Shown: positions 31,876-43,783 of the stretch, piece by piece
Position numbering within the stretch: position 1 is the stretch's first letter
Layout: each line of letters begins with the position of its first letter
Assembly (NCBI RefSeq): GCF_963924675.1
Contig: NC_089234.1
Span: 23,279,668-23,343,667 of the forward strand
Source: Phocoena phocoena
Taxonomy: Eukaryota; Chordata; Mammalia; Artiodactyla; Phocoenidae
DNA length: 64,000 nucleotides
Direction: 5' to 3'
The notes under the pieces: model-generated
The model's input: the letters and a program-made list of their open reading frames with translations, nothing else
Database searches by the model: none
What the model was told of the DNA's origin: nothing
Position numbers and translations under genes: made by a program

Positions 31876-33309
31876 GATGGTAGGACCCAGCATTGCCCAG
31901 GGGAGGAACTGAAAGGTAATGGACCACTGCCCCAAATTATTTTAACCTTATGCATTTTTTTTGGAAATGTTCACATCTCATCTCTTTTTCAAAGCTCCCA
32001 TTTCACGTTTCCCTTTTCCTTTAAAAGATAAATTTAAAGTGAGCCAGGGTCAGAATAAAGGAAGAGATATTGTTGCATATTTAAATATCCCAAAATAGAT
32101 GAAAACATAGGTGGGAAAATCCAACCAATCTCCATGAAAAGTCACTCCCTAAAGCCAAACTTCTCCCTACCTCTCCCTACATTCTCTCCAATAAAAGTAA
32201 TTTTCTCTCTTTTATCTCGATTCCCAGCATTTAGAACAAACAAGATGATTTTATGTTTAACAATGTCAATCATTAGCTCATACTGGAATACAAACCATAA
32301 AGCTACAGTAACTTCTCTGTGGCTTGATCTTACTTTGCTCCCTTTTTATACCTCTTGCTAATCCTTATTGTATTCTGTTGCGGAAAGAATATGGAAATCT
32401 ATACTTGACCATAGGACGACTGACAGTTATATATATACCTATTATGAAACTCTTTATAAACTCAAAGTGTTGGAGAATGTGATGAAAGGTTACTTTTGCT
32501 AGTCCTAAAAAGATTTTCTACTAACCCTCTCTCAGAAAAGCGAAAAATCATAAATGCCACCTCTGGCAGGGTAACATGCTACATACCAATCCTTTTTTCC
32601 TTACAACATCTGCCTCCTGGCAATGCAATTGTCATTTGCATTTCTAAAGCAGCTCCTATTGGCTTTGACTACATTTCTAAAAATACTTAAGCTCCATCTC
32701 CATTTATATTTGAACCCAGATAAGTCTGCTTATCCTGTCTACTGTTGCTCTAAGGAGGCTAATGAAGGACATATCCTTTTACAAGATAGTGGACAAAACA
32801 TATATCATGTTTCTGTAAAAAGGTACCGAAGGGCAGCCATAGCTGGCTAAGATCTGTAGTTGGAGAAAGGTTTAATATGTTTTAAAAGGGTATATGGGGA
32901 GTGGGGGCAGGGTTAGTTACACAAAGGATTCCTAAAAACTGAACTGATCAGAAGAAACAAAGACATTTTCTTTCAGTCTCATAATGAGATGGATTTCACA
33001 AAAACGAGCCAGTTGCTCAGAACCACAGAACAGTTAAAGGAAATATAAAAATAGACCTGAAGCTAGGAACTTGTAAAAGAGAACATATGATAATGAAGAT
33101 TTAACATTTGGCATCGTCCTAGTCATTTCTCCAGAGTATTGTCATCTAATCACAGACAGAGGGGCTGAATCCTCTAGTACCCTCCAACAGAATTGCTGAA
33201 AAATGGAATTAATGTGCAGCATTAACTTTCTGACAAAAACCAGAATCTCTCCTTCTGAAGAAAGTGAAATCGATGTTGCCATTAGTTCTTAGTTTATGCT
33301 TTATATTTG
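31876..33309 (+). other. Unassigned sequence, possible degraded ERV interior
   Basis: It follows LTR copy 1 directly. Short open frames at 32,134-32,361, 32,496-32,690 and 32,623-32,850 overlap in different phases. The last ends with a run of basic residues followed by small hydrophobic ones, which loosely resembles the cleavage-site/fusion-peptide boundary of a retroviral envelope. No protease, reverse transcriptase or integrase motif was seen and no convincing primer-binding site, so this is only a possibility. All frames are broken. Confidence 0.25.
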
Positions 33310-33860
33310 TTAAGGTAAACTTTTTATTGGAGGATAACATACATACAGAAAGACCACAAATCAAAAGTGTATGACTCAATAAATTTTCACAGAGGGGACA
33401 TTCCTATAATCTCCACCCCTCATCAAGAAATAGAACATTCCACACACTGTGGAATGGTGTTCTGGTGTCCCTGACCATTCATTACACAGACCGCCTTTTT
33501 TAAGGTAACTACTGCTATCCTGACCTCTAACGTCACAAATGAGTTTTGCCTGAGTTTGAGGAGCTCAAACTCATATATATGTATATGGAGCTGGACAGTG
33601 ATATTTTCCCCTCAATGTGATGTTTGTAAGTTTCATCCACCTTGTTGTATAAGGCAGTAGTTCATTCATTCTCCTTGTCTATATTCTACTATAAAATAAT
33701 ACAGTTTATCTATGCTACTATTATGGACGTTTAGGCTTTTCACAGTTTGGGGCTGCTAAAATACTGCTGCTATAAACATACTTGTACATGACTTTTGGTT
33801 CCATACGTTTGAATTTTTTTAGATATATATCTAAAAAATTGATCATCTGGGTTATAGGAT

Positions 33861-34281
33861 AGAGCAGAAGCTCTTGGTATTCACCCATAACCACTTGCTT
33901 CTATTTTTCTCTTTTTCATGAGGGCTTTCTCTGGCCATTGGAGCTCGTTCAACACTCTGCTACCTAAACACACACCCACATATACACACAGCCGGCTAGA
34001 AGTCAGGATTAACACCTCTGGAAGTCAGGATTAACACCTCATTAAACAATGACTAAATCTGATATGGATGCACTTTCTACAGTCTCCCACAGTTTCCTGG
34101 TAAGAGTAAGCTCCCATTGCCCACTCTGATATTTGCCTGATAACACACACACTCTTCTTTGGCTTCCTTCCCTACCTTGTAATACTTCTCCATGCTTCTA
34201 CAGATATTTACTGTTAAATAAACTTCTTGCAATAGAATTGGTATCTTAAAGTCTGCCTTTAGGTGAGTCTAACCTAGACAA
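33861..34281 (+). mobile_element. Probable ERVL-type solo LTR inside L1M
   Basis: It holds CTTGGTATTCACCCATAACC, TCATGAGGGCTTTCTCTGGC, AAATAAACTTCTTGCAATAG (polyadenylation signal region), CTTAAAGTCTGCCTTTAGG and GAGTCTAACCTAGACA at the 3' end. The flanking AGGAT at 33,856-33,860 and 34,282-34,286 is a plausible 5-bp target duplication, and joining across it restores the L1M. Confidence 0.65.
33999..34040. repeat. 22-bp tandem duplication inside the LTR
   Basis: GAAGTCAGGATTAACACCTC occurs at 33,999-34,018 and 34,021-34,040 (period 22), identical over 20 bases. It looks like a recent local slippage or duplication. Confidence 0.9.
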
Positions 34282-34418
34282 AGGATGTGTTCACTTTGGT
34301 AAATGCCACCAGATGTTTTTTCAAAGGGACAGTGCCATTAATACCCACATCCACATAGCAGTGTGAGTTCTGTAAGGTGCTCCCATCCTTACAAAATCTT
34401 GTCATTGAGCATTGACAG

Positions 34419-34896
34419 TGTGGACAAAAAAATGTTGCCTGCCACTTCAGTAAACAAAGAATGTTGCCCACCATCCCAGCAAACAACAAATTTTGCCCCC
34501 CATCAAGCCATCAGCCACTGTAGCTGCTGCCAATGGTGCATCCTGAGGGGAATTCAGGATGAAGAAAAACAGGACACTGGCCCTAGATAGTCAAGATGCA
34601 CATCAAAGGAATAATTTCATTGAGCCCAGACTCTTGCATTTTCCCATACGTAGAGAAAACACTAAAGTCTGCTAACTTGAGATGTCTATTTTTTGTGATT
34701 AGCAGCCATCTTTTGATGTTCAACTGCATGTTGTTTCTCAGCAAAAATATCTGTATATCCTGGCTCCTCACTTATCTCTTTGAAACAGTTCCTCGGAGTA
34801 ATCTAATGGGCTATCTCCCTAGCTACAGTTCTCAGTGAGGTCCCTGAATAAAACATAACTTGCCACTTTCAGGTTGTGCATTTTTTTTTCAGTCAA
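34419..34896 (+). mobile_element. ERV LTR, copy 2 (solo, inside L1M)
   Basis: It is the same family as 31,189-31,875. Shared landmarks: AATGTTGCCTGCCACT, CAAACAACAAATTTTGCC, GAATTCAGGATGAAGAAAAA, GAGCCCAGACTCTTGCAT, CTAACTTGAGATGTCT, TCCTGGCTCCTCACTTATCT, GAATAAAACATAACTTGCC (polyadenylation signal), GGTTGTGCATTTTTTTTTCAGTC. Compared with copy 1 it has a second short repeat of the AATGTTGCC phrase (34,468-34,478). It is flanked on both sides by old L1, so it is best read as a solo LTR. Confidence 0.8.
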
Positions 34897-35046
34897 AAGC
34901 AGTCCTCTTAAATTTTAGCACTTTTGGTTGGTATGTGGTGTATAAATCAATATACATTTATTTATTTATTTATATAAATAATTCTTTATTTATTTATTAC
35001 TTGTATTTTCTTGTGATGAGTCATATAAAGATATACATGTATGTAG

Positions 35047-35058
35047 GAGAGAGAGATT

Positions 35059-35084
<26 letters not shown>
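35047..35084. repeat. (GA)n microsatellite
   Basis: GAGAGAGATTGAGAGAGAG and onward, about 19 units with one interruption. Confidence 0.9.
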
Positions 35085-35089
<5 letters not shown>

Positions 35090-35129
35090 ATATTGTGTTT
35101 TGTGAAATGCCTACTCGAGTCTTCTTTCT

Positions 35130-35700
35130 TTTTCTATTGGATTTCTTATTCATCAGTTTTCTTTGTATGTTTTGGTTACAATCTCTTTTTGGATATTTGT
35201 ATTACAAATATCTACTACTTTATGGCTTGCTTTTTCACTCTCTTAATGGTGTCTTTGAATGAATAGAAATTGTTTTCTTTTAAATATATCCAATTTATTA
35301 TCCTTCTCTGATTAGTGCCTTTTGTTCCACATTCAAATAAACTTAGCCTAGACCAGGTCTTGAAAATATTCACTTTTATTACCTTCTAGAAGTTCTATTG
35401 TTTTACAATCTAGTTGGAATTGATTTTTGTGTATTGTGTGAGGTAAGGTCAAGAAATAAATTTTTTCTATAATGGTATCCTATTGACCCGGCTCCATTTA
35501 TTTAAAAGGCTATCCTTTCCAAATGCTTTCTATCATCACCTTTGTTATAAATCTACTGATTGCATGGATATGATCTATTTCTATATTCTTTATTGTGTTC
35601 CATTGGTTTATTTGTTTATCCTTAAACCAATGTCAGTATTTCAACTACAGCTTTTTAATAAGTCTTGAAATATAATAGTGTAGTTCTCTTAATTTATATA
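35130..35700 (-). mobile_element. Old L1M ORF2 fragment
   Basis: Reversed ORF2 phrases: AAATATATCCAATTTATTAT, GGTCAAGAAATAAATTTTTT, GACCCGGCTCCATTTATTTA, CTATCATCACCTTTGTTATA, GTGTTCCATTGGTTTATTTG, CCAATGTCAGTATTTCAACT. A short (TA)n follows at 35,695-35,712. It may belong to the same old element as 35,988-37,600. Confidence 0.75.
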
Positions 35701-35727
35701 TATATATATATAAATGATTTTGTTACC

Positions 35728-35987
35728 CTATTTTCTTTCTTTTTTAAATTTTATTGAAGTATAGTTGATTTACAATGTTGTGTTAATTTCTACTGTACAG
35801 CAAAGTAACTCAGTAATACATATATATTCTTTTTCATAATCTTTTCCATTATGGTTTATCACAAGGATATTGAATATAGTTTCCTGCACTATACAGTAGG
35901 ACCTTGTTGTTTATCCATTCTATATATACTAGTTTGCATCTGTTAATCCCAAACTTCCAATCCTTCCCTCCCCAACCTCTATTTTCT
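35728..35987 (-). mobile_element. L1 3' end insertion with TSDs
   Basis: A reversed cetartiodactyl L1 3' tail: TTTTATTGAAGTATAGTTGA, TTTACAATGTTGTGTTAATT, CTGTACAGCAAAGTAACTCA, TATGGTTTATCACAAGGATA, TTTCCTGCACTATACAGTAG, GACCTTGTTGTTTATCC, CTTCCCTCCCCAACC. The body is 35,737-35,978. CTATTTTCT is repeated at 35,728-35,736 and 35,979-35,987 as a perfect 9-bp TSD, showing that it landed in the older L1 sequence around it. Confidence 0.9.
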
Positions 35988-37600
<1,613 letters not shown>

Positions 37601-37634
37601 CATTTTGCTATATAATATTTATTCAGAAAAGTCT

Positions 37635-38175
37635 ACAATTCCTAAATGAAGAGCTTATATTAATTTTCGAACCGATATAGCTAGTACCTAGATTAAGAAA
37701 TACAACATCACAAGATATCAGAAACCTTCTTTGCACTTCCTTCTTGTCACAACCTTCATCAAAAATTTAAAAAAAAATACTGACTGAATATCATTGATTA
37801 GTTTTTCCTGTTTTTTGAAATTTATTCAAATAGTGTTATATTTATTTATTCAAATAAATTCTTTTGTTTATTTATTCCAATAAATTCTTTTGTTTCTGGC
37901 TGCTTTCATTCAATATTAAGTATATGAGATTCACACAGCTTATTCGTAATATAGAATATTTATCCTTTTCACTGTATGGTATCCCAGTGTATGTTCATAT
38001 TATGATTCATATATCCATTTTTCTCTAGGTAGACCTTTGGATAGTTTCCAGTTTTTGACCAATACTAGCAGCGCTAATATATTTATTTCAGTATATGTAT
38101 TTTGATGAATATACATATGCATTTCTTTGGGGACTACAGCTCTAATGTATATCTGATATAAAGAAATATTCCTAG
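37635..38175 (-). mobile_element. Old L1M 3' fragment
   Basis: Reversed L1M landmarks, strongly diverged: TACCTAGATTAAGAAATACA, GGCTGCTTTCATTCAATATT, TGAGATTCACACAGCTTATT, ATAGTTTCCAGTTTTTGACC, GTATTTTGATGAATATAC. It contains the tandem duplication at 37,841-37,892. Confidence 0.65.
37841..37892. repeat. 26-bp tandem duplication
   Basis: Two copies beginning TTTATTTATTCAAATAAATT and TTTATTTATTCCAATAAATT, 25 of 26 bases the same. Confidence 0.9.
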
Positions 38176-38778
38176 GTCATCTGTGTCCAAGTAGTCTAGA
38201 AATGCTCCTTTTCAGTCTTGGCATCTGCTCTTTCTAATTGTTTCACACAGGGCTCTGTAAGACTGGTTTCTATCTAGAATCCCTGTAGAATAATGGAGCA
38301 GAACCAACTTTTTGCCTGGCCCACTTCATTTCCAGTTTAGTAGCAAGTTTCTAAATGTTACATAGACCACAGAATGACCACAACCCCCAACCTCCTTGCT
38401 TCAATTTGAGACCTGTCTCCCCACTGGTGGCACAGGTGCACTCCTTCAGAGTGACAGAGGGAGGGAGCCCTTTGGCACATCACATCCTAAAGATCAGGGT
38501 AAGTATTCTACAATTTCTATTCATCATAAAGTCTTCCCCAGCTTTACCAGATGTCTTCCAATCTGAAATGACTGTGTTGTTAAAGCATCTGACCTCATAG
38601 TCCCTTGATCTTCTCGCCTTAATCTCTCTTCTACACCTGTGCCAACACCTAGAACCTATCATTACTGAGGACTGTGACACCTCAGAAATTCTAAGGTCAT
38701 CTTATAATCACAGCCTCTAATTGTCCCATCTCTCTCAGGGCCTCACTCTCATTGAAACTCTCTTGGATGTCTTAGAGA
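38176..38778. other. Unassigned intergenic sequence
   Basis: No gene seen. The frames at 38,355-38,680 overlap on opposite strands and have no domain. Confidence 0.5.
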
Positions 38779-39176
38779 CCATAAGCTCCTATCTATCTAT
38801 CTGTCTGTCTATCTATCTATCTATCTATCTTTTATTTATTTATGGCTGCATTGGGTCTTGGTTGCTGCATGTGGGCTTTCTCTAGTTGTGGCCAGTGGAG
38901 GCTACTCTTCGTTGCGGTGCGTGGGCTTCTTATTGTGGTGGCTTCCCTTATTGCAGAGCACGGGCTCTAGGCGCGTGGGCTTCAGTAGTTGTGGCGTGTG
39001 GGCTCAGTAGTTATGACTCTCAGGCTCTGGAGTGCAGCCTCAGTATTTGTGGCACACAGGCTTAGCTGCTCCATGGCATGTGGGTTCTTCTCAGACCAGG
39101 GCTCGAACCTATGCCCCCTGAATTGGCAGGCGGATTCTTAACCACTGCACCACAAGGGAAGTCCCCATAAGCTCCT
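38779..39176 (-). mobile_element. CHR-type SINE, long form, with TSDs
   Basis: Reverse orientation: (TATC)n and TTTATTTATTTATGGCTGCA, GGGCTTTCTCTAGTTGTGGC, GGAGGCTACTCTTCGTTGCG, 'gctctaggcgcgtgggcttcagtagttgtgg' with duplicated 'cagtagtt' units, GGGCTCGAACCTATGCCCCC, CACTGCACCACAAGGGAAG. The TSD CCATAAGCTCCT is perfect at 38,779-38,790 and 39,165-39,176. Confidence 0.96.
38791..38830. repeat. (TATC)n microsatellite grown from a SINE tail
   Basis: About ten tetranucleotide units, two of them TGTC, lie between the left TSD and the SINE TTTATTTATTTA tail. The repeat therefore lies inside the insertion and arose from its tail. Confidence 0.93.
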
Positions 39177-40362
39177 TTATGTATCGATGTTTTCAGGTCC
39201 ATCAGACTCCATGAGAATCATTAGTTTTATCACATTCAAAGTGAGATCCATATGTACTCCAGATCTTCCTCCTTTGCGCTCCTGTTTTTTTGACATATAC
39301 CCACCTCTCCACCCACACACGTAATTCGCATTCAGTGTAGCCCTATACAGGCTCCTTATGTGTACAGCAAAAATTTAAGAAATAAATAAACAAACACAAC
39401 TCTACAACTCTTCAGACTGCTGCCCTGAATAATTCATGGCAATCACACCAGCCAGGAACCTGACACAGCTCCATAATTGTTTCAATTAGCAGCTTCCTCT
39501 GCCACTCAATTCAGCAACTATTTAAAACTGAACCAATCTCCTCAAGTTCCTACTGCAAGCCTGGTCCTCTCGCTCTCTCCAGATAATTTCTTTTATAAAA
39601 TTAAGAAGATAGTTGAGACAACCAGGAATGGACTTCCTCAATTTACCACATCACCTACATTTAAATTTATTTTTATTCAGACCATCATTTAGTCACAGAA
39701 AACATGGCATCCCTCTTCTAAATCAAGAGGAATATAATTTCTGTTAAATTCAATCTAATCCTATTTTAATTTCTCCAGATCTTTTTCCATCAGTTACCAT
39801 CATTCTCCCACCATTATACTGTTAATATGTTGTTCTGACTATACTAGCCTACAAAAAGTTCAAATCAATCTAATAACATGGCTTTCTTAACTTCTTCCTC
39901 ACTTTAGCTCCACCCCTTATTTATTCTTCACTTTATAACCAAACAGCTTGGGAACATACTCCTGCTTCCTTATATCTTAAATTGCTATGCACTGAGGAAT
40001 GATTATCTTTTGTCCCTAACTACTTCATTGGAGCTGTTCTTGATGATGGGAATGCCTTCCTTAAAACCTTCACAACTCTTGGGTTCCATGAAAACAGATT
40101 TTTTAAATTATTTTTCTAGTGTTCTGTCTCTTATTGAGCCATTTTTCATTTTCCTCTTAAATAACTGTGTTTACAAAGATTCACTGTTGGCAAACTAATA
40201 TTCATATACACTCTCTGAAACAACTCATCTATCATTAGGATTTTCCATTTTTTTTCTGTGTAAAATAATATATACTTATTATAGAAAAAAATAAAAACAT
40301 AATAAAAAAGACAAAGAACAAATTTCATCACCTATCATCCTTTCACCAAGAAATAACGGCCA
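39177..40362. other. Unassigned intergenic sequence
   Basis: No gene or confident repeat. AT-rich, with an A-rich stretch at 40,283-40,320. Confidence 0.5.
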
Positions 40363-41027
40363 CTGTTTTTGTTTATTGAAGTATAGTTGACACACAATAT
40401 TGCTTTTAGGTGTACAACGTAGTGGTTTGATATTTATATATTGTACATGATGAAATGCTCTCCATGATAAGTCTAGTAACCATCTGTCACCATACAAAGT
40501 TACTAGAATATTGCTGACTACATTCCCTATGCTATATATTACATCCTTATGACATTTATTGTATGACTGGAAGTGTGTACTTCTTAATCACCTTCACCTA
40601 TTTTGTCCATTCCCACACACCATTCCCCTCCAGCAGCCACCAGTTTGTTCTCTTATCTATAAGTCTGTTTCTATTTTGTTTTGTTTGTTCACTTTTTTCC
40701 AGATTCCACATATAAGTAAAATCATACCTTATTTGTATTCCTCTGACTTACTTTGTTTAGCATAATACCCTCTAGATCCATCCATACTGTTGCAAATGGC
40801 AAGGTTTTATTAATTTTTATGGCTGAGTAATATTCCATTGTATATAACATCACATCTTCTTTATCCATTCATGTATCGATGGACACTTAGGTTGCTTCCA
40901 TATCTTAGCTATTGTAAATAATGCTGCAATGAACATAGGGATATTTATATATACATCTTTTTCAAATTACTGTTTTTGTTTTTTTCAGGTAAATAACCAG
41001 AAGTGGAACTTCTGCATTGTATGGTAT

Positions 41028-41254
41028 CTATATTTTGACTTTTTTTTTTTTTTGGTACACGGGCCTCTCACTGTTGTGGCCTCTCCTGTTGTGGAGCACA
41101 GGCTCCGGATGCGCAGGCTCAATGGCCATGGCTCACGGGCCCAGCCGCTCTGCGGCATGTGGGATCTTCTCGGACTGGGACACGAACCCGTGTCCCCTGC
41201 ATCGGCAGGTGGACTCTCAACCACTGCGCCACCAGGGAAGCCCTATATTTTGAC
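41028..41254 (-). mobile_element. CHR-type SINE, shortened form, with TSDs, inside L1-B
   Basis: Reverse orientation: poly(T), TGGTACACGGGCCTCTCAC, 'ggctccggatgcgcaggctcaatggcc', GACACGAACCCGTGTCCC, GCGCCACCAGGGAAGCC. The TSD CTATATTTTGAC is perfect at 41,028-41,039 and 41,243-41,254. Confidence 0.97.
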
Positions 41255-42764
41255 CTTTTAAGGAAACTTCATACTGTTTTCGATAGTGGCTGTACCAATT
41301 TACGTTCCCACCTAAAGTGCATGAGTGTTCTCTTTTCTCCACATCCTTACCAATACTTCTTATTTGTATTGTTTTTGATAACAGTCATTTGACAGGTATG
41401 AAGTGATTTCTCATTTTGTTTTTGATTTGCATTTCCCTGATAACTAGTGATATTGAGCATCTTTTCATGTGCCTGTTGGTCATCTGTGTATCTTTGGAAA
41501 ATTTTCTATTTAAGCCCTCTTTCCATATTTTAATTGAATTGCTTGTTTTTTCCAGATATTAAGTTATATGAGTTCTTTGAGTATTTTGGAAATTAACCCC
41601 TGATTGGATATATTATTTGCAAATATCTTATCCCATTGAGTGGGTTGCCCTTTTTACTGCTGTTGATGGCTTTTTTCTATGTGCAAATGTTTGTTTATTT
41701 GATGTATTTTCATTTGTTTATTTCCACTTTTGTTGCCCTTGCCTGAGAAGACAGATAAAATGATATTGCAAAGACTGACGTCAAGGAATTTATTGCCCAT
41801 GTTCTCTTCTAGGAGTTTCATAGTTTCAGGTCTTGCATTTAAGTTTTTAATCAATTTTGAATTTATTTTTGTATATGGTATAAGAAGGTGGCCAAGTCTC
41901 ATTGTTTTGCATGCAGCTGTCCAGTTTTTCCAACATCATTTATTAAAGGGTCTGTCTTTCCCCATTGTATATTCTCACCTCCTTTGTCATAGATTAACTG
42001 ACCATGTAAGCATGGGTTTATTTCTGCATTTCTATTCTTCTCCATTGATCTATGAGTCTGTTTTCACATCATAATATTTTGATTACTATAGCTTTGTAGT
42101 ATAGTTTGAAATTCTTTTTTTTGCCTCAAAATTGCTTGGCTATTTGGGGTCTTTTGTGGTTCCATACAAATTTTAGGATTATTTGTTCCAGTTCTGTGAA
42201 AAATACTATTCATATTTTGATAGGCATTGCATTGAATCTGTACAGTGCCTTGCCTAGAGTGGAAATTTTAACAATATTAATTCATTCAATCCACGAACAC
42301 CATATATATTTCCATTTATTTGTGTTGCCTGCAATTTCTTTCATCATTTTTATAGTTTTCATAGTACAGGTCTTTCACCTCCTTATTTAAATTTATTCCT
42401 AGGTATTTTATTATTATTGATGCAATTTTAAATGGGATTGTTTTCTTAATTTATATTTCTGATGGTTATTATTGTATAGAAATGAAACAGATTTCTGTAT
42501 ATTAACTTTGTAACCTGCAACTTTACTAAATTCAGTTATTAGTTCTAATAATTTTTTGGTAGCAACTTTAGGATTTTCTATATATAATATCATCTGCAAA
42601 TAGTGACCATTTTATTTCTTCCTTTCCAATTTTAATGCTTTTTATTTCTTTTTCTTGCCTGATTGCTGCAACTAGGACTTCCAATACTATGTTCAATAAA
42701 TATGGTGAGAGTGGGCATTCTGTCTTGTTCCTGATCTTAGAGGAAAAACTTTCAGCTTTTCTTT

Positions 42765-42822
42765 GTTAAGTATGTTAAGTATGATATTGGTTAAGTATGA
42801 TATTGTTAAGTATGATATTGGC
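42765..42822. repeat. Short tandem slippage repeat inside L1-B ORF2
   Basis: GTTAAGTATGATATTG recurs three times with slightly varying spacing. An intact L1 has one unit. This local expansion further breaks ORF2. Confidence 0.85.
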
Positions 42823-43783
42823 TGTGGGTTTGTTGTATATGGACTTTAGTATGTTGATGTATGTTCCCATTATACCCATTTTGTTGAGAGATTTTAATCC
42901 CAATGTGTAGGATTTTGTCAAATGCTTTTTCTGCATTTATTAAGAAGTTCATATGATTTTTATCTTTTAATTTGTTAATGCTGTATATCACATTCATTGA
43001 TTTGTAGATATTGAATCATCCTTGCATTCGTGGAATAAATTCTGCTTGATCATGGTGTATGATTCTTTTAATGTATTGTTGAATTTAGCTTGCTAATATT
43101 TGGTGAGGATTTTGAATCTATCAGGGAGATTAGCCCATGATATTCTGTATTTGTAGTGTCTTTGCCTGATTTGGTATCAGGGTAATGCTAGCTACCTAGA
43201 ATGAATTTGGAAGTGATTATTCCTCTTCAGTTTTTCTAGGATAGTTTAAGAAGGACAGGTTAACTCTTTTAAATGTTTGGTAGAATTCACCTGTGAAGCT
43301 GTCTGACCCTGGAATTTTTTGTAGGAAGTGTTTTGATTACTATCTCAATTTCACTACTAGTCATTGGTTTGTTCAGATATTGTATTTCTTCCTGATTCAG
43401 TGTTGGAAAATTGTATGTTTCTAGGAATTTACTCAATTTTTCCTAGGTTGTCCAATTTGCTAGCACATAATTTTACTTAGTTATCTCTTAGGGTCCTTTG
43501 TGTTTCTAAGGTGTCAGTTACAGCTTATCTTTCATTTCTGATTTTGTTTATTTGGGCCCTCACTATTATTTTTTAATTTAATTTAATACAGCAGGATATT
43601 ACTACTTATCTATTTTATATGTATTAGTGTATATATGTCAACCCCAATCTCTCAATTCATCCCACCACAACCCCGCTTTCCCCCCTTGCTATACATACAT
43701 TAGTTCTCTATATCTGTGTCTCTATTTCTGCCTTGCAAGCCAGTTCATCTGTGCCAATTTTCTAGATTCCACATATATATGCA

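Larger units (their letters stand above)
33310..34990 (-). mobile_element. Old L1M, interrupted by two LTRs
   Basis: Reversed L1M 3' sequence on the + strand at 33,310-33,860: 'tcaagaaatagaacattcc', 'gtaactactgctatcctgacctctaa', GTTTGTAAGTTTCATCCACC, GGGGCTGCTAAAATACTGCT, ATAAACATACTTGTACATGA. It resumes at about 34,287-34,418 (TTCACTTTGGTAAATGCCAC, GTGAGTTCTGTAAGGTGCTC, CATCCTTACAAAATCTTGTC) and seemingly again after 34,896 (AAATTTTAGCACTTTTGGTT). The two interruptions are LTRs at 33,861-34,281 and 34,419-34,896. The outer right limit is uncertain. Confidence 0.7.
40363..43563 (-). mobile_element. L1-B: 3' part (3'UTR and ORF2 C-terminal two-thirds), reverse
   Basis: Reversed L1 3' end: TTTATTGAAGTATAGTTGAC, TAGTGGTTTGATATTTATAT, CATCTGTCACCATACAAAGT, GATTCCACATATAAGTAAAA, AATATTCCATTGTATATAAC. 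ORF2 then extends to about 43,560. The reverse transcriptase core can be read on the minus strand near 42,595 as SLFADD, the catalytic motif, but a small deletion straight after it shifts the frame into a stop. A CHR SINE sits at 41,040-41,242. At 43,563 the element breaks into L1-C, and its 5'UTR reappears at about 46,700-47,712. The missing middle is the endonuclease half of ORF2 and all or most of ORF1. Confidence 0.88.

Noticed and set aside
31189..34896. A single provirus bounded by two LTRs
   Set aside because: Copy 2 is embedded in an older L1M that continues on both sides, and I saw no polymerase genes between the LTRs. Kept only as a possibility in the findings.
37841..37892. CRISPR-like or other spaced direct repeats
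   Set aside because: Only two adjacent AT-rich copies without spacers, in mammalian DNA. It is simple tandem duplication.
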